From Nitrospira sp. (GTDB lineage Bacteria; Nitrospirota; Nitrospiria; Nitrospirales; Nitrospiraceae): a stretch of 64,000 bases of DNA. This document shows positions 19,774 to 30,528 of this stretch, one piece after another; position 1 is the first letter of the stretch, and every line of letters starts with the position of its first letter. A model generated the notes under the pieces. That model ran no database searches. It worked only from the letters and a program-made list of their open reading frames with translations, and was not told where the DNA came from. Location: assembly GCA_029194535.1 (NCBI GenBank), contig JARFXR010000001.1, forward strand, positions 1,434,721 to 1,498,720, read 5' to 3'. The position numbers were made by a program, and so were the translations under genes.

Positions 19774-21153
19774 CTAGGACGCTGATTGGATCTCGGTTAC
19801 TTGCTCAATGGACAGCCGCAGCAGGGCCACCATCCGTCTCAGCGTGGGAACAGTTGTTGTCAACGGCGGCATGAGGACCATGATATGTCCGAGGGGGCGG
19901 AGCAGGAGCCCTCGCCGGCGAGCCTCCTGCGCGACACGATGACCTATTCTCATTTCGACAGGATAAGGTTCTCTGGTCGGCTTGTTTCGTACCAGCTCGA
20001 CGCCGACCATGAATCCTTGCTGGCGGACGTCTCCGACGTGACGAAGCGAGGAGATGGATTCAAGGAGTCGGGTCATCGCGATGATCTTGGGTCGTAGGCG
20101 CAGCAAGGTCCGTTCCTTTCGGAAGACGGCAAGATTGGCGAGCGCCACGGCGCAACCCAACTGGTTGCCGGTGTAGCTGTGCCCATGAAAGAAGGTCTTG
20201 AATTCCTCGAATTTCCCCCTGAAGGCCGCGTACACCTCCTCCGTGGCGAGCGTGGCGGCTAAGGGCATATACCCGCCCGTGATGCCCTTGCTGATCGCCA
20301 TCAGATCCGGGGTCACGTTCTCGTGTTGGCAGGCGAACAACTTCCCGGTCCGCCCGAATCCTGTCGCGACTTCGTCGGCAATCATGAGCACGTTATGTTG
20401 ACTGCAGAGCGTGCGGATGCGTTTCAAGTATCCGGATGGTGCCACAATCATTCCCGCAGCGGCCTGCACAAGCGGTTCGATGATCAATCCCGCGAGCTCA
20501 TGACCGCGCGTCCGCATGATCTGCTCGATCGGATCCAGGCAGGCGATCCGACAGGAGGGGAATCGAAGGTTCAGCGGGCAACGGTAGCAGTACGGTGGTT
20601 CGGCTTCGATGGTCGGGAAGAGCAATGGTTTGAAGCGAGAATGGAACGCTTCGATATTGCCGACGCTGACGGCGCCGATCGTATCCCCATGGTAGGCGAG
20701 CTTGAGATGCAGAAAGAGGTGTTTGGGACCGGCTGTGGGATCGCGCTGCTGCCAGTACTGGACGGCCATCTTAAGGGCTGCCTCCACGGCGGTGGAACCG
20801 TCATCGGAGTAGAACACGCGCCGCAGCCCTGTGGGTGCCAGACGGATCAGCTCACGGGCCAGCAAAATGGCTGGAGTATTCGAGAGACCCAACAGCGTGG
20901 AATGCGCGATTCGGCCCAATTGATTCCGAAGCGCGCGATCGAGTGTTCGATGTCGATGGCCGTGTAGGTTCACCCAGATTGAGGACGTGCCGTCGAGGTA
21001 CTTACGACCCGCTCTGTCAATCAGGTAGGGGCCGTTGCCCCGCTCGATGATCAACGGTTCCTCCTCTTCCCATTCCTGCATCTGGGTAAAGGGATGCCAG
21101 AGGTAGGTCCGGTCCCACTGACCCAACTGCGCCGTGGTGATGCGTTTCGGCAT
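19774..21153 (-). CDS. bioA: Adenosylmethionine-8-amino-7-oxononanoate aminotransferase
   Basis: Converts KAPA to DAPA in biotin synthesis, with SAM as amino donor and PLP as cofactor. 459 residues on the minus strand. Motifs: LWHPFTQMQEW near residue 19 (the BioA signature distinguishing it from other class III aminotransferases), YSDDGSTAVEAALKMA, IADEVATGFGRTG (258-270) and the PLP lysine in MAISKGITGG (Lys289). No other bio genes are adjacent, so the pathway is dispersed. Its promoter overlaps that of lepA, transcribed divergently. Confidence 0.95.
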   Translation of the reverse strand: MPKRITTAQLGQWDRTYLWHPFTQMQEWEEEEPLIIERGNGPYLIDRAGRKYLDGTSSIWVNLHGHRHRTLDRALRNQLGRIAHSTLLGLSNTPAILLARELIRLAPTGLRRVFYSDDGSTAVEAALKMAVQYWQQRDPTAGPKHLFLHLKLAYHGDTIGAVSVGNIEAFHSRFKPLLFPTIEAEPPYCYRCPLNLRFPSCRIACLDPIEQIMRTRGHELAGLIIEPLVQAAAGMIVAPSGYLKRIRTLCSQHNVLMIADEVATGFGRTGKLFACQHENVTPDLMAISKGITGGYMPLAATLATEEVYAAFRGKFEEFKTFFHGHSYTGNQLGCAVALANLAVFRKERTLLRLRPKIIAMTRLLESISSLRHVGDVRQQGFMVGVELVRNKPTREPYPVEMRIGHRVAQEARRRGLLLRPLGHIMVLMPPLTTTVPTLRRMVALLRLSIEQVTEIQSAS

Positions 21154-21229
21154 TCTGCGGTAGCGGTCGGATGGTGATCGGCGAGGAGAATCACGCGCCG
21201 TTGCGGCGATTCATCAACGTGCGTCGCGA

Positions 21230-21258
21230 ATTATACGAGCGGCTGATCGCTTTGACAA
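21230..21258 (-). promoter_or_regulatory. Promoter of bioA, overlapping the lepA -35
   Basis: Read on the minus strand: TTGTCA (21258-21253), 17-bp spacer, TATAAT (21235-21230); 5 of 6 and 6 of 6 to consensus. The -35 shares five bases with the lepA -35 on the other strand. Confidence 0.75.
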
Positions 21259-21280
21259 CCTTCGGGTCAGTTACTATAAT
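21252..21280 (+). promoter_or_regulatory. Full-consensus sigma-70 promoter of the lepA operon
   Basis: TTGACA (21252-21257), exactly 17 bp, TATAAT (21275-21280): a perfect match to the housekeeping consensus, 18 bp before the lepA start codon. Only a very short leader is possible. Confidence 0.85.
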
Positions 21281-21298
21281 GAACCGATTTTCCTCAGA

Positions 21299-23110
21299 AT
21301 GAGCCTGGATTTGCAAAGCCTTATACGCAATTTCTCAATTATCGCCCATATCGATCACGGCAAATCGACCCTCGCTGACAGGTTCTTAGAAGCTACTGGC
21401 GCCGTTACTGCCCGGGAAGCCAAGGATCAGATCCTGGATGCCATGGATCTGGAGCGCGAGCGGGGCATTACGATCAAGGCTCATGCCGTGGCGATCAAGT
21501 ATCGCGCCAAGGACGGCCGGACCTACTCGCTGCACTTGATCGACACGCCGGGGCACGTCGACTTCACCTACGAGGTTTCTAGAAGCCTTGCCGCCTGTGA
21601 AGGAGCGCTCTTGCTCGTCGATGCGACCCAGGGAGTTCAGGCCCAGACGATCGCCAATGTTAACCTGGCAATGGCCAACAGGCTGACCATTATCCCGGTC
21701 ATCAACAAGATCGATCTGGCCAGCGCCGATGTCGAGAATACGAAGCACTCGATTTCCGAAGTGCTGATGCTCGAGTCGAACGATGCGTTGCCGATCAGCG
21801 CCAAGGAAGGTCGCGGGGTACCCGAAGTCCTGGAAGCCGTCATCGAACGGATCCCTCCGCCGTCCGGCGATCCTGCCGCCCCGCTCAAGGCCCTGATTTT
21901 CGATTCCTGGTTCGACAACTATCAAGGTGTGATCGTGCTGACGAGAATCGTCGATGGAACGGTGCGGCCCGGCATGAAGATCAAGGTCATGTCGAACGAC
22001 AGGACCTTCGAGGTCATGGAAGTCGGCCACTTTACGCCGAAGCGGACCAAGAAAAGCGAGTTGTTGACCGGCGAGGTCGGCTATCTCTGTGCCAACATGA
22101 AGGAAGTCGCGGACGTCAAGATCGGTGACACGCTCACTGACGCGATTCAGCCGACGTCCGAACCCTTTCCCGGCTATAAAGAAGTGAAGCCACTGGTATT
22201 TTGTGGTCTCTACTCGACGGACACCTCGAAATATGAAGACCTCCGGGACGCGCTCCTGAAGCTTCGACTGAACGATTCCTCGTTTGTCTATGAACCGGAA
22301 ACCTCGCTTGCGTTGGGGTTCGGGTTCCGATGCGGCTTTCTCGGGCTGCTCCACATGGAGATTATTCAGGAACGACTCGAGCGGGAATATGGGTTGACGC
22401 TCATCACGACGGCGCCGACCGTGGTGTACCGCGTGACGACGACGAAGGGAGAGATGCTGGAGATCGACAATCCGGCCGAATTGCCGCCCCCAAACAGCAT
22501 TCAGTCCTTCGAGGAGCCGTTCATTCTCGCCACGGTCATCACACCCGAGCGTTACATGGGCGCCATTCTTCAATTGTGCCAGGAGCGGCGAGGCATCCAA
22601 CGCAGCATTCACTTCTTGGACCCCACCAGAGTCATGATCAGTTATGAGCTGCCGTTGAACGAGGTGATCCTCGACTTCTACGACAAGCTGAAGTCGCGCA
22701 CGCAAGGTTACGCGTCGCTCGACTATGAATTGTTGGGATATCGGGAGTCCGACCTCGTGAAGCTCGACATCCTTTTGAACGGAGAAGCGGTTGACGCGTT
22801 GTCCTTCATCACGCACCGGGACCGATCCTATCCGCGCGGGCGGCAGTTGGCGGAAAAGATGAAGGAATTGATTCCTCGGCAAATGTTTGAGATCGCCATT
22901 CAGGCCGCGATCGGCAACAAGATCATTGCGCGCGAGACGATCGGTGCTATGAAGAAGAACGTGACGGCTAAGTGTTACGGCGGCGACATCACTCGAAAGC
23001 GAAAGCTTCTGGAGAAACAAAAGGAAGGGAAGAAGCGGATGAAAGCCGTCGGCAGTGTCGAGGTGCCGCAAGAGGCCTTTCTGGCGATTCTCAAGGTCGG
23101 TGACGAATGA
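21299..23110 (+). CDS. lepA: Elongation factor 4 (LepA), ribosome back-translocation GTPase
   Basis: 603 residues, standard length. G motifs: AHIDHGKST (G1), the [10 protein letters not shown] switch (G2), DTPGHVDF (G3), NKIDL (G4) and SAKEGRG (G5). The C-terminal LepA-specific domain includes [20 protein letters not shown] and lacks domain IV of EF-G. It acts on stalled or mis-translocated ribosomes. First gene behind a perfect promoter, and it overlaps lepB by 4 bp; lepA-lepB coupling is a known arrangement in many bacteria. Confidence 0.97.
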   Translation: MSLDLQSLIRNFSIIAHIDHGKSTLADRFLEATGAVTAREAKDQILDAMDLERERGITIKAHAVAIKYRAKDGRTYSLHLIDTPGHVDFTYEVSRSLAACEGALLLVDATQGVQAQTIANVNLAMANRLTIIPVINKIDLASADVENTKHSISEVLMLESNDALPISAKEGRGVPEVLEAVIERIPPPSGDPAAPLKALIFDSWFDNYQGVIVLTRIVDGTVRPGMKIKVMSNDRTFEVMEVGHFTPKRTKKSELLTGEVGYLCANMKEVADVKIGDTLTDAIQPTSEPFPGYKEVKPLVFCGLYSTDTSKYEDLRDALLKLRLNDSSFVYEPETSLALGFGFRCGFLGLLHMEIIQERLEREYGLTLITTAPTVVYRVTTTKGEMLEIDNPAELPPPNSIQSFEEPFILATVITPERYMGAILQLCQERRGIQRSIHFLDPTRVMISYELPLNEVILDFYDKLKSRTQGYASLDYELLGYRESDLVKLDILLNGEAVDALSFITHRDRSYPRGRQLAEKMKELIPRQMFEIAIQAAIGNKIIARETIGAMKKNVTAKCYGGDITRKRKLLEKQKEGKKRMKAVGSVEVPQEAFLAILKVGDE

Positions 23111-23883
23111 GCATGGAACCAAACAGACCGGGCACGGAGGATCTTGTCTCTCCCGTCCGGGAGACGACGCAGGATGCCGGCAACTCGGCGTCGTTGGCGG
23201 AACAGGCCGCCATGGTCCAGCCTGCCAGAAAGTCCGTCTTTCGGGAGTATGCCGAGGCGATCGTCGTGGCGATGCTCTTGGCCTTTGCCATCCGGGTGTT
23301 CGTCGTACAGGCGTTCAAGATCCCCTCCGGTTCGATGATCCCCACCCTGCTGATCGGCGATCACATCCTCGTCAGCAAGCTGTCTTATGGAATTCAATGG
23401 CCGAGTCAGTGCAAGTTTCAATGGGGATTTCCGCCGATCAACTGTTATGCGTCCCATGCCATCGTCGAGTTCGGGAAGCCGCAGCGAGGCGACATCATCG
23501 TGTTTCGCTTCCCCGAGGATGAAGAAAAGGATTTCATCAAGCGGATCGTCGGCATCCCGGGTGATCAGGTGCAGGTGAAGAACAAGGTCGTGTTGGTCAA
23601 CGGAGTGTCGCTGGACGACAAGACGTTTACGCAGCGCATCGACCCCGGCATTATCGACGGGACCATCAACCCGCGGGATAACTTCGGTCCCGTGACGGTG
23701 CCCGAGGGGTCATATTTCGTCATGGGTGACAATCGCGACCAGAGTCTCGACAGCCGGTTTTGGGGCTACGTGCGGGAAGAAAAGATCCGCGGCAAGGCAT
23801 TTCGGATCTATTGGTCATGGAGCGGTCATGGACAGTGGACGGAATGGGTTCGATGGGAGCGGTTCGCCAAGGCTATCCAATGA
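23107..23883 (+). CDS. lepB: Signal peptidase I
   Basis: 258 residues. After a 45-residue polar N-terminus comes one membrane helix (about 48-66) and the catalytic blocks: [15 protein letters not shown] with nucleophile Ser76, [12 protein letters not shown] with the general-base Lys145, and [15 protein letters not shown]. It removes signal peptides from exported proteins at the periplasmic face. Single-helix anchoring is of the Gram-positive/short type. Overlaps lepA and hldA by 4 bp each. Confidence 0.95.
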   Translation: MSMEPNRPGTEDLVSPVRETTQDAGNSASLAEQAAMVQPARKSVFREYAEAIVVAMLLAFAIRVFVVQAFKIPSGSMIPTLLIGDHILVSKLSYGIQWPSQCKFQWGFPPINCYASHAIVEFGKPQRGDIIVFRFPEDEEKDFIKRIVGIPGDQVQVKNKVVLVNGVSLDDKTFTQRIDPGIIDGTINPRDNFGPVTVPEGSYFVMGDNRDQSLDSRFWGYVREEKIRGKAFRIYWSWSGHGQWTEWVRWERFAKAIQ

Positions 23884-24917
23884 GCAGGTCTCCTCGATCC
23901 TCCATGGTGAAATCTGAAACTTCGAGACGGACGGAGGGGATATCTAACGCCGTCCTTCGTCGTTATATCGAGAGATTCCCTCAGGCGTCGATCCTGGTCA
24001 TCGGCGATCTGATTCTGGATCATTACATCTGGGGGCGTGTCAGCCGTATTTCTCCGGAGGCGCCGGTGCCGGTGGTGCATGTGGAATCCGAGTCCGTGAG
24101 ACTCGGCGGAGCCGCCAACGTATTCAATAATATTCTGGCGCTCGGGGGCAAGGCGGACCTGTGCGGCGCGATCGGTCCGGATGAGACGGGCCGGAAGTTG
24201 CTGAAGGAATTGAGTGCGAAGCGCTCAAGCCGGGGTGGAGTCGTCATCGATCACGATCGGCCGACCACCAGAAAATCCCGTGTCATTGCGCACAACCAGC
24301 AGGTCGTCCGCTATGATTTGGAGCGGCGGGGCGAATTGAAACCGGCGTTGCAGAAGCGCATTCTCCGGTATGTCGAATCCCGTCTGCGCGAGCTGTCCTG
24401 CTTGGTGGTGTCCGATTACTGCAAAGGCGTCGTGACCGCGACGTTGATGTCCGAACTGACCAAGCTCGCGGCCCTCCGGCAGATTCCGATCATCGTCGAT
24501 CCGAAAGTCGAGCACTTCAGTTATTACAAGGGCGTCACGGTGATCACGCCGAACCACCTCGAAGCCACGCAGGCCGCCGGCTTGCACGGCGACGATGATC
24601 AGGTCATCCAGGAGGCCGGATCGATCATCCGTCAACGGCTCGGATGCCGGTCCGTTCTGGTGACGCGAGGCGACCGCGGCATGAGCCTGTTCGAAGCCGA
24701 CGGAGTATCGTGGCACATTCCGACCAGGGCTCGGCAGGTCTATGACGTCACCGGAGCCGGCGATACGGTGGTCGGCACCATGGCGCTTGCGCTGTCGACC
24801 GGCGCCTCGATGCGCGAAGCCGCGTTGTTGGCCAATCAGGCTGCCGGTGTCGTCGTCGGCATGGTCGGCACGGCGACGGTCGGCGCGAAGCAATTGACGG
24901 AGGCATTGGAGGCATGA
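23880..24917 (+). CDS. hldA: D-glycero-beta-D-manno-heptose-7-phosphate kinase
   Basis: 345 residues from the ATG at 23880, which overlaps the lepB stop. PfkB/ribokinase-type sugar kinase: VIGDLILDHYIWGRVSRISPEAPVPV, the LGGAANVFNNILALGG signature, YCKGVV and the anion-hole motif DVTGAGDTVVGTMA. It phosphorylates heptose 7-phosphate at C1 for the ADP-heptose of LPS core. Only the kinase half (RfaE1) is present; the adenylyltransferase half (RfaE2) is not fused and not in the window. Adjacent KDO genes support the LPS role. Confidence 0.9.
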   Translation: MSRSPRSSMVKSETSRRTEGISNAVLRRYIERFPQASILVIGDLILDHYIWGRVSRISPEAPVPVVHVESESVRLGGAANVFNNILALGGKADLCGAIGPDETGRKLLKELSAKRSSRGGVVIDHDRPTTRKSRVIAHNQQVVRYDLERRGELKPALQKRILRYVESRLRELSCLVVSDYCKGVVTATLMSELTKLAALRQIPIIVDPKVEHFSYYKGVTVITPNHLEATQAAGLHGDDDQVIQEAGSIIRQRLGCRSVLVTRGDRGMSLFEADGVSWHIPTRARQVYDVTGAGDTVVGTMALALSTGASMREAALLANQAAGVVVGMVGTATVGAKQLTEALEA

Positions 24918-25714
24918 CCGGCGTGAAGCCTCAAGTCCTGGTCGTCATTCCCGCGCGCTATGGCTCGTCCCGCTTTCCTGGAAAGCCGCTGGTCATGTTG
25001 GGACGAAAATCCTTGATTCAGCTCGTCTACGAGCAAGCCGCCTCTTGCCGCTCGGTCAAGGAGGTGCTGGTTGCGACGGACGATGAACGGATCCGAGACG
25101 CGGTGGAGCGATTCGGCGGCCGGGCGGTCATGGTCGCTGGCGACTATCGGACCGGCACGGATCGGGTGGCGGCCGTGGCGCGGACCGTGCCGGGTGAATA
25201 CTTCGTCAATTTGCAGGGAGACGAAATTCCCGCGACTCCGGCGCTTCTCGAAGATTTGATCGAGCCCTTTCTCGGGTGCGATGCGGAGATGGGCACGTTG
25301 AAGCGAGCGATGGACACGGAGCATGTGATCGAGAATCCGGCGGTCGTGAAGGTGGTGACGGATTCGCAGGGCTATGCCTTGTATTTCTCCAGGGCGCCGA
25401 TCCCGCTTGTCCGCGACGGTATCCGCGGGCAAGTCGTGAGCCGGTTGCATTACCTGCATCTCGGTCTATACATCTACCGACGCGAGGCGCTGTTGCGATT
25501 TGCCGGGTGGCCGACGAGCCAGCTGGAGGACGCCGAAAAGCTCGAACAGCTGCGCGCTCTTCAACAAGGGATGCGGATTCGCGTGTGGGAGACGTCGCAT
25601 CTTTCGCTCCGAGTGGATACGCCAGAGGATGCCGTAGGGGTCGCGGATAAGCTGAAGCAGTACGAGTCACAGAAACAGGATTTGCCGGTCGGGAAGACGG
25701 TGTCGGCGCGATGA
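24914..25714 (+). CDS. kdsB: 3-deoxy-manno-octulosonate cytidylyltransferase
   Basis: Activates KDO as CMP-KDO for lipid A-core assembly. 266 residues with the nucleotidyltransferase motifs [42 protein letters not shown]-like [12 protein letters not shown] (the usual Pro after Glu is Ile), YFSRAPIP and the [15 protein letters not shown] block. Slightly longer than E. coli KdsB (248). Overlaps hldA by 4 bp. Confidence 0.95.
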   Translation: MTGVKPQVLVVIPARYGSSRFPGKPLVMLGRKSLIQLVYEQAASCRSVKEVLVATDDERIRDAVERFGGRAVMVAGDYRTGTDRVAAVARTVPGEYFVNLQGDEIPATPALLEDLIEPFLGCDAEMGTLKRAMDTEHVIENPAVVKVVTDSQGYALYFSRAPIPLVRDGIRGQVVSRLHYLHLGLYIYRREALLRFAGWPTSQLEDAEKLEQLRALQQGMRIRVWETSHLSLRVDTPEDAVGVADKLKQYESQKQDLPVGKTVSAR

Positions 25715-25754
25715 GGGCGTCGCGCGCATCAAGGTCGGACGAACGGGGGTGCCC

Positions 25755-27356
25755 ATGAGCAAATTCATCTTCGTCACCGGCGGTGTCGTCTCCTCTCTCG
25801 GCAAGGGGTTGGCTTCGGCGTCGATCGGCAATCTGCTGGAAAGCCGCGGCCTCAAGATCACCTTTTTGAAGCTCGATCCCTACATCAACGTCGATCCGGG
25901 AACCATGAACCCCTATCAGCACGGCGAAGTGTTCGTGACCGACGACGGCGCCGAAACCGATCTGGATCTCGGCCACTACGAGCGATACACCTCGCTGACG
26001 TTGAATAAGGAGAACAACTACACGACCGGGCGCATCTACAATTCCGTCATCACCAAGGAACGGCGGGGCGACTATCTCGGCGGGACGGTGCAAGTCGTTC
26101 CGCACGTCACGGATGAGATCAAGCAGTGCATCATGCGCATCTCGAAGGGCATGGATGTGACGATCGTCGAGATCGGCGGCACGGTCGGAGACATCGAAAG
26201 CCTGCCGTTTCTCGAGGCCATTCGCCAGATGCCGTACGACGTCGGCCGAGAAAACGTCCTGTACGTGCATCTCACGCTGGTGCCGTACATCGGAGCGGCC
26301 GGAGAGCTGAAGACGAAGCCGACCCAGCATTCGGTCAACAAGCTGCGGGAGATCGGTATCCAGCCCAACATCCTGCTCTGCCGAACCGACCGCTACTTGC
26401 CGCCCGAGCTCAAGGGCAAGATTGCGATGTTCTGCAACGTCGAAAAGGATGCGGTGATCACGGCGAAGGACGTCGAGACGATTTACGAAGTGCCGATCGT
26501 TTTCCGAAAGGAAGGATTGGACGAATTGATCGTGAAGCAGCTCAAACTGGAAACCGGCCCGCCGAATCTTCGCGAATGGGACGCCATGGTGCAGAAGATC
26601 AAGCATCCCAAGCATGAAGTATCCGTTGCGCTCGTCGGGAAGTACGCCGGATTGAAAGAGTGTTACAAGAGCCTGGCCGAAGCGCTGATGCACGGAGGGA
26701 TCGACCACGAAACCAAAGTCAACATCGACTGGATCGAGTCGGAGGACATTGAGCGGCAAGGAACCGAACGTATCTTGCGTGAAGCGGACGGCATTCTCAT
26801 TCCGGGCGGATTCGGCTCCCGTGGAATTGAAGGAAAGATCACCACGATCCGCTACGCGCGGGAACGACACATTCCGTTTTTGGGGCTCTGTTTGGGCATG
26901 CAGTGCGCCACGATCGAGTTTGCGCGCCATGTTGCCGGACTGGCCGGCGCGAACAGCGCGGAATTCGACGAGCGGGCCACGCATCCGGTGATCCATCTGA
27001 TGTCGGACCAACAATCGGTCAGCGACAAGGGGGGCACGATGCGGTTGGGCGCCTATCTGTGTAAGCTGAGCGAAGGGACGCTCGCGCAGAAGATGTACGG
27101 CGTCGGCGAAGTCACCGAGCGTCATCGCCATCGATACGAGTTCAACAACGCGTATCGTGAACAATTGACGGCCAAGGGGTTGGTGTTGAGCGGGGTCTCG
27201 CCGGACGGCCGTCTAGTGGAGATCGTCGAACTGAAGAACCATCCATGGTTTCTTGCCACGCAGTTTCATCCTGAATACAACTCTCGTCCGCACCGGCCCC
27301 ACCCCCTGTTCAGCGGATTTGTCGGGGCTGCGGTGCGTGGCAAGTTGGGACACTAA
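25755..27356 (+). CDS. pyrG: CTP synthase
   Basis: Makes CTP from UTP, ATP and glutamine. 533 residues. N-terminal synthetase domain: [59 protein letters not shown]-terminal amidotransferase: [31 protein letters not shown] with the catalytic cysteine, and [18 protein letters not shown]. The ATG at 25755 has GGGGG five bases upstream; the in-frame GTG at 25749 is less likely. It supplies CTP for the neighbouring KdsB reaction, and pyrG-kdsA linkage is frequent. Confidence 0.97.
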   Translation: MSKFIFVTGGVVSSLGKGLASASIGNLLESRGLKITFLKLDPYINVDPGTMNPYQHGEVFVTDDGAETDLDLGHYERYTSLTLNKENNYTTGRIYNSVITKERRGDYLGGTVQVVPHVTDEIKQCIMRISKGMDVTIVEIGGTVGDIESLPFLEAIRQMPYDVGRENVLYVHLTLVPYIGAAGELKTKPTQHSVNKLREIGIQPNILLCRTDRYLPPELKGKIAMFCNVEKDAVITAKDVETIYEVPIVFRKEGLDELIVKQLKLETGPPNLREWDAMVQKIKHPKHEVSVALVGKYAGLKECYKSLAEALMHGGIDHETKVNIDWIESEDIERQGTERILREADGILIPGGFGSRGIEGKITTIRYARERHIPFLGLCLGMQCATIEFARHVAGLAGANSAEFDERATHPVIHLMSDQQSVSDKGGTMRLGAYLCKLSEGTLAQKMYGVGEVTERHRHRYEFNNAYREQLTAKGLVLSGVSPDGRLVEIVELKNHPWFLATQFHPEYNSRPHRPHPLFSGFVGAAVRGKLGH

Positions 27357-27360
27357 TTGT

Positions 27361-27396
27361 CCTTAATCTCAGCCTCAGCCTTAACCTGAGTTGAAG
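27361..27396. repeat. Degenerate 6-bp tandem repeat between pyrG and kdsA
   Basis: Six consecutive hexamers: CCTTAA, TCTCAG, CCTCAG, CCTTAA, CCTGAG, TTGAAG. The array fills the whole 41-bp gap and ends at the kdsA start region. Confidence 0.55.
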
Positions 27397-27397
27397 A

Positions 27398-28225
27398 ATG
27401 CCGACGCTTGTGGATATAGGTGCTTTCAAGGTTGGGCAGGGACAACGTCCGTTCTTGATCGCCGGACCCTGCGTGATCGAGAACGAGCAACTGGCGTTGG
27501 ACACGGCGGGGCGCATCGCCGAAATCACCCGGGCCCTCGGGATGCCGTACGTCTTCAAATCCTCGTACGACAAGGCGAATCGAACCTCGATCCATTCCTT
27601 CCGGGGACCGGGGCTCAAGAAGGGGCTGGCGGTGCTCGCACAGGTCAAGCGAGAGGTCGGGGTTGCGGTCTTGACCGACGTCCATACCGAGGCGGACGCG
27701 ACGGAGGCTGGTACGGTCGTCGATGTGCTGCAGATCCCGGCGTTCCTCTGCCGGCAGACGGACCTGCTGGTCGCCGCCGCCAAGACTGGGAAGGTCGTCA
27801 ACGTCAAGAAGGGTCAGTTCCTCTCTCCTCCGGAAATGGGCAATGCGGTGAAGAAATTGGAAGAATGCGGCAATAACCGAATCGTGCTCACGGAACGAGG
27901 CTCATCGTTCGGGTACAACAATCTGGTCGTCGATATGCGGTCCTTTCCCATTCTGCGCAGCTTCGGGTATCCGGTCGTCTTCGATGCCACGCACAGCGTG
28001 CAGCTTCCCGGGGGGAGCGGAACCAAGTCAAGCGGCCAACGGGAATTCGTGGAGCCGCTTGCCTGCGCCGCTGCCGGTGCCGGGGTCGACGGGTTCTTCA
28101 TGGAAGTACATCCGGATCCTGATCAGGCCCTGTCCGATGGGCCGAACATGGTTCCGCTCCATCAATTGAAGACGCTCCTTGAGCGTGTCATGCGGATATG
28201 CGACGCAACAAGACCCGCAAAGTGA
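27398..28225 (+). CDS. kdsA: 3-deoxy-8-phosphooctulonate synthase
   Basis: Condenses arabinose 5-phosphate and PEP to KDO 8-phosphate. 275 residues with family motifs [29 protein letters not shown], the RGPGLKKGL loop, [61 protein letters not shown] and [18 protein letters not shown]. The cysteine in LCRQT-adjacent regions and the N-in-place-of-C pattern of metal dependence were not resolved. Follows pyrG after 41 bp and overlaps kdsD by 28 bp. Confidence 0.97.
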   Translation: MPTLVDIGAFKVGQGQRPFLIAGPCVIENEQLALDTAGRIAEITRALGMPYVFKSSYDKANRTSIHSFRGPGLKKGLAVLAQVKREVGVAVLTDVHTEADATEAGTVVDVLQIPAFLCRQTDLLVAAAKTGKVVNVKKGQFLSPPEMGNAVKKLEECGNNRIVLTERGSSFGYNNLVVDMRSFPILRSFGYPVVFDATHSVQLPGGSGTKSSGQREFVEPLACAAAGAGVDGFFMEVHPDPDQALSDGPNMVPLHQLKTLLERVMRICDATRPAK

Positions 28226-29226
28226 GCCGTCCTTCGCGACCGTCCGTGTTCGCCAAGCGGTCGGGCGGCAGTCTCCACGAAGGTAAACGTGTGCTCAGAA
28301 TTGAGGCGCGCGCGGTTGAAGCGTTGGTCGATCGCTTGGACGATCGATTCGTGCGGGCCGTCGATTTGCTGTATGGCTGTAAGGGGAAAGTCGTCGTATC
28401 CGGTATGGGGAAGTCCGGCCTCGTGGGCCAGAAGATTGCCGCGACCATGGCCAGCACCGGCACTCCCGCATTCTTTCTTCATCCGGCAGAGGGTCTTCAC
28501 GGCGACCTGGGCATGGTCGGCCGACATGATGTCCTCGTGGCCATCTCGAACAGCGGAGAGGCGCAAGAACTTCTCCAATTGCTGCCCTACATGGAACGTA
28601 TGGGTATTCCCGTCGCCGCAATGACGGGCCGGCCGGCTTCGACGTTGGCCAAACACAGCGATTTGGTGTTGGATGTTTCAGTATCCGAAGAGGCTTGTCC
28701 GTTGGGCCTGGCGCCGACCGCCAGTACGACGGCCACCTTGGCGCTGGGCGATGCCTTGGCCCTCGCGTTGCTGCAAAAGCGGGGGTTCCAGGAGAAAGAT
28801 TACGCGCAGTTCCATCCGGGCGGCGCGCTCGGCCGACGTTTGCTCGTTCGCGTCAAAGATCTTATGCACGCTGGCCAGGATGTACCCACAGTGGAGGAGT
28901 CCGTCACAGGCACGACGGCCATGCTGGAAATGACGGCCAAGAAGCTTGGGATGACCACGGTGGTCGATCGAACCGGTGCGCTGAGCGGAGTCATCACGGA
29001 CGGCGATTTGCGGAGATTCATTCAACGAGGCGGAGACTTCCTGAAGGCTACGGCAAGCGAACTGGCTTCCAGAAATCCGAAATCGATCGGGCCGGACAAT
29101 CTGGCGGCTAAGGCGGTGGAGATGATGGAGCGACATTCGATTACGACCTTGGTCGTGACCGAAGGCGCCAGAAAGATCGTCGGCGTGATTCATTTGCATG
29201 ATTTGTTGAAGCACGGCATTGTATAG
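28198..29226 (+). CDS. kdsD: Arabinose-5-phosphate isomerase (KpsF/GutQ family)
   Basis: Makes arabinose 5-phosphate from ribulose 5-phosphate for KdsA. 342 residues: an SIS domain (about 45-195) with [49 protein letters not shown] and [20 protein letters not shown], and two CBS domains (about 220-340). The basic N-terminal 20 residues are encoded within the overlap with kdsA; an internal start is possible. Gene order kdsA-kdsD makes substrate supply and use adjacent. Confidence 0.94.
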   Translation: MRRNKTRKVSRPSRPSVFAKRSGGSLHEGKRVLRIEARAVEALVDRLDDRFVRAVDLLYGCKGKVVVSGMGKSGLVGQKIAATMASTGTPAFFLHPAEGLHGDLGMVGRHDVLVAISNSGEAQELLQLLPYMERMGIPVAAMTGRPASTLAKHSDLVLDVSVSEEACPLGLAPTASTTATLALGDALALALLQKRGFQEKDYAQFHPGGALGRRLLVRVKDLMHAGQDVPTVEESVTGTTAMLEMTAKKLGMTTVVDRTGALSGVITDGDLRRFIQRGGDFLKATASELASRNPKSIGPDNLAAKAVEMMERHSITTLVVTEGARKIVGVIHLHDLLKHGIV

Positions 29227-29275
29227 ACTGGTTTGTTGATCTTGAAGCGGGCGCCTGCCCTCAGGATGCTGAATT

Positions 29276-29872
29276 ATGAATCGTGTCCTCGAAATGTGGA
29301 GAGCCGTCGGCCAAGAATCCCTCAACCTGCCGAACTTCATCACTCTGTTCCGCATCCTGCTGATTCCTGTTTTTGTCCTGCTGTTCATCACTCCGACCGA
29401 AGACCGCTCTCTGAGCGCGGCGGTGATCTTTGCGGTCGCGGCAATGACCGATTTGCTGGACGGCTATGTGGCACGCCGTACCGGGCAGGTTACAAGGCTG
29501 GGCAAGTTGCTCGACCCCATTGCCGACAAGTTGCTCGTGCTCTCCGCCCTCATCCTGCTCGTCAACGTGGATCGTGTCAGCGCGCTCGTGGCCATTTTGG
29601 TCATCGCCCGGGAAGTGACGGTGACGGGCATTCGCGCTATCGCGGCCGGCGAGGGGATGATCATCAGTGCGGAGACCACCGGAAAATACAAGATGGCGCT
29701 CCAGGTCGTGGCAATCACGATGCTGATCTTGGAGGGCACCGAGGTTTCAGAATGGGGGAACCTCCATCTGGCCGGGATCGTGACGTTGTATCTCTCGCTT
29801 GTGCTGGGATACGTTTCGGGCGGTCGGTATGTCCTGAGTTTCTGGAAACAAGTCGTTGCCAAGGGGCTCTAG
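29276..29872 (+). CDS. pgsA: CDP-diacylglycerol--glycerol-3-phosphate 3-phosphatidyltransferase
   Basis: First step of phosphatidylglycerol synthesis, in the inner membrane. 198 residues, about five membrane helices. The CDP-alcohol phosphotransferase motif D-G-x2-A-R-x8-G-x3-D-x3-D is complete (LLDGYVARRTGQVTRLGKLLDPIADKLL, about residues 60-85). Preceded by LPNFITLFRILLIPVF, usual for PgsA. Followed after 43 bp by plsY, another phospholipid gene. Confidence 0.95.
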   Translation: MNRVLEMWRAVGQESLNLPNFITLFRILLIPVFVLLFITPTEDRSLSAAVIFAVAAMTDLLDGYVARRTGQVTRLGKLLDPIADKLLVLSALILLVNVDRVSALVAILVIAREVTVTGIRAIAAGEGMIISAETTGKYKMALQVVAITMLILEGTEVSEWGNLHLAGIVTLYLSLVLGYVSGGRYVLSFWKQVVAKGL

Positions 29873-29915
29873 CCGTACTCCGGTTTATGTGCATCTCCTT
29901 CATCATCCCCGATAT

Positions 29916-30527
29916 ATGGCAGAAGAATTCCTCTGTGCGTTGATGACAGCGTTCGGCTACGTGCTGGGCGCCATTCCGTTCGGTGTGGTGGTGTCTCAGA
30001 CGCTTTCGTTGCCTGATCCCCGCACGGCGGGAAGCAAGAATGTGGGATTCACAAACGTCCTGCGTGTCTCCGGCGCGAAGGCCGGCATTCTCACGCTTCT
30101 GGGGGATATGGGAAAAGGTTGGGTGATGGGATGGAGCGCGATGCAGTGGCTGACCGTGGAATCCTACATCATGGTCGTAGCCCTGTCCCCGATTCTCGGT
30201 CATCTGGTCTCGCCCTTTCTCAATTTCAAGGGCGGCAAGGGCGTGGCGACGGCCTTGGGGTCGGTGCTGGGTCTGTCACCCTCAATGGGAACCTTGTTGT
30301 TGCTGATCTGGCTCGGAGCGGTGGCGATCTGGCGCTATTCCTCCGGCGGTGCGCTGGCTGCGTTCGGCGTGTTTCCGGTGGTGGCAATCGTCAACGAGCA
30401 GCGACAAGAGTTTCTCATCTTTGCCATCGTCGTCAGCGCGCTTATCTGGGTCAAGCACAAGGACAATATCATTAGGCTGTGGAGGGGAACCGAAAGCAAG
30501 ATCGGTGAAAAGAAGGCCACAGCCTAG
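29916..30527 (+). CDS. plsY: Glycerol-3-phosphate acyltransferase PlsY
   Basis: Transfers an acyl group from acyl-phosphate to glycerol 3-phosphate. 203 residues with five membrane helices. The three conserved loops are present: GAIPFGVV with the first motif, DPRTAGSKNVGFTNVLRVSGAKAG (consensus includes G-S-N-G-A-T-N; here SKNVGFTNV, slightly altered) and FLNFKGGKGVATALG. The start at 29916 gives a normal N-terminus. It needs PlsX for substrate, which is not in the window. Its stop is 1 bp from the end of the convergent gene. Confidence 0.93.
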   Translation: MAEEFLCALMTAFGYVLGAIPFGVVVSQTLSLPDPRTAGSKNVGFTNVLRVSGAKAGILTLLGDMGKGWVMGWSAMQWLTVESYIMVVALSPILGHLVSPFLNFKGGKGVATALGSVLGLSPSMGTLLLLIWLGAVAIWRYSSGGALAAFGVFPVVAIVNEQRQEFLIFAIVVSALIWVKHKDNIIRLWRGTESKIGEKKATA

Positions 30528-30528
30528 C

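Noticed and set aside
21386-23122. 578-codon minus-strand open frame
   Set aside because: It lies opposite lepA, which has all its motifs; high GC makes long antisense frames common and this one matches nothing.
25206-27164. 652-codon minus-strand open frame
   Set aside because: Opposite kdsB and pyrG; arginine- and histidine-rich composition and no recognisable domain indicate an antisense shadow.
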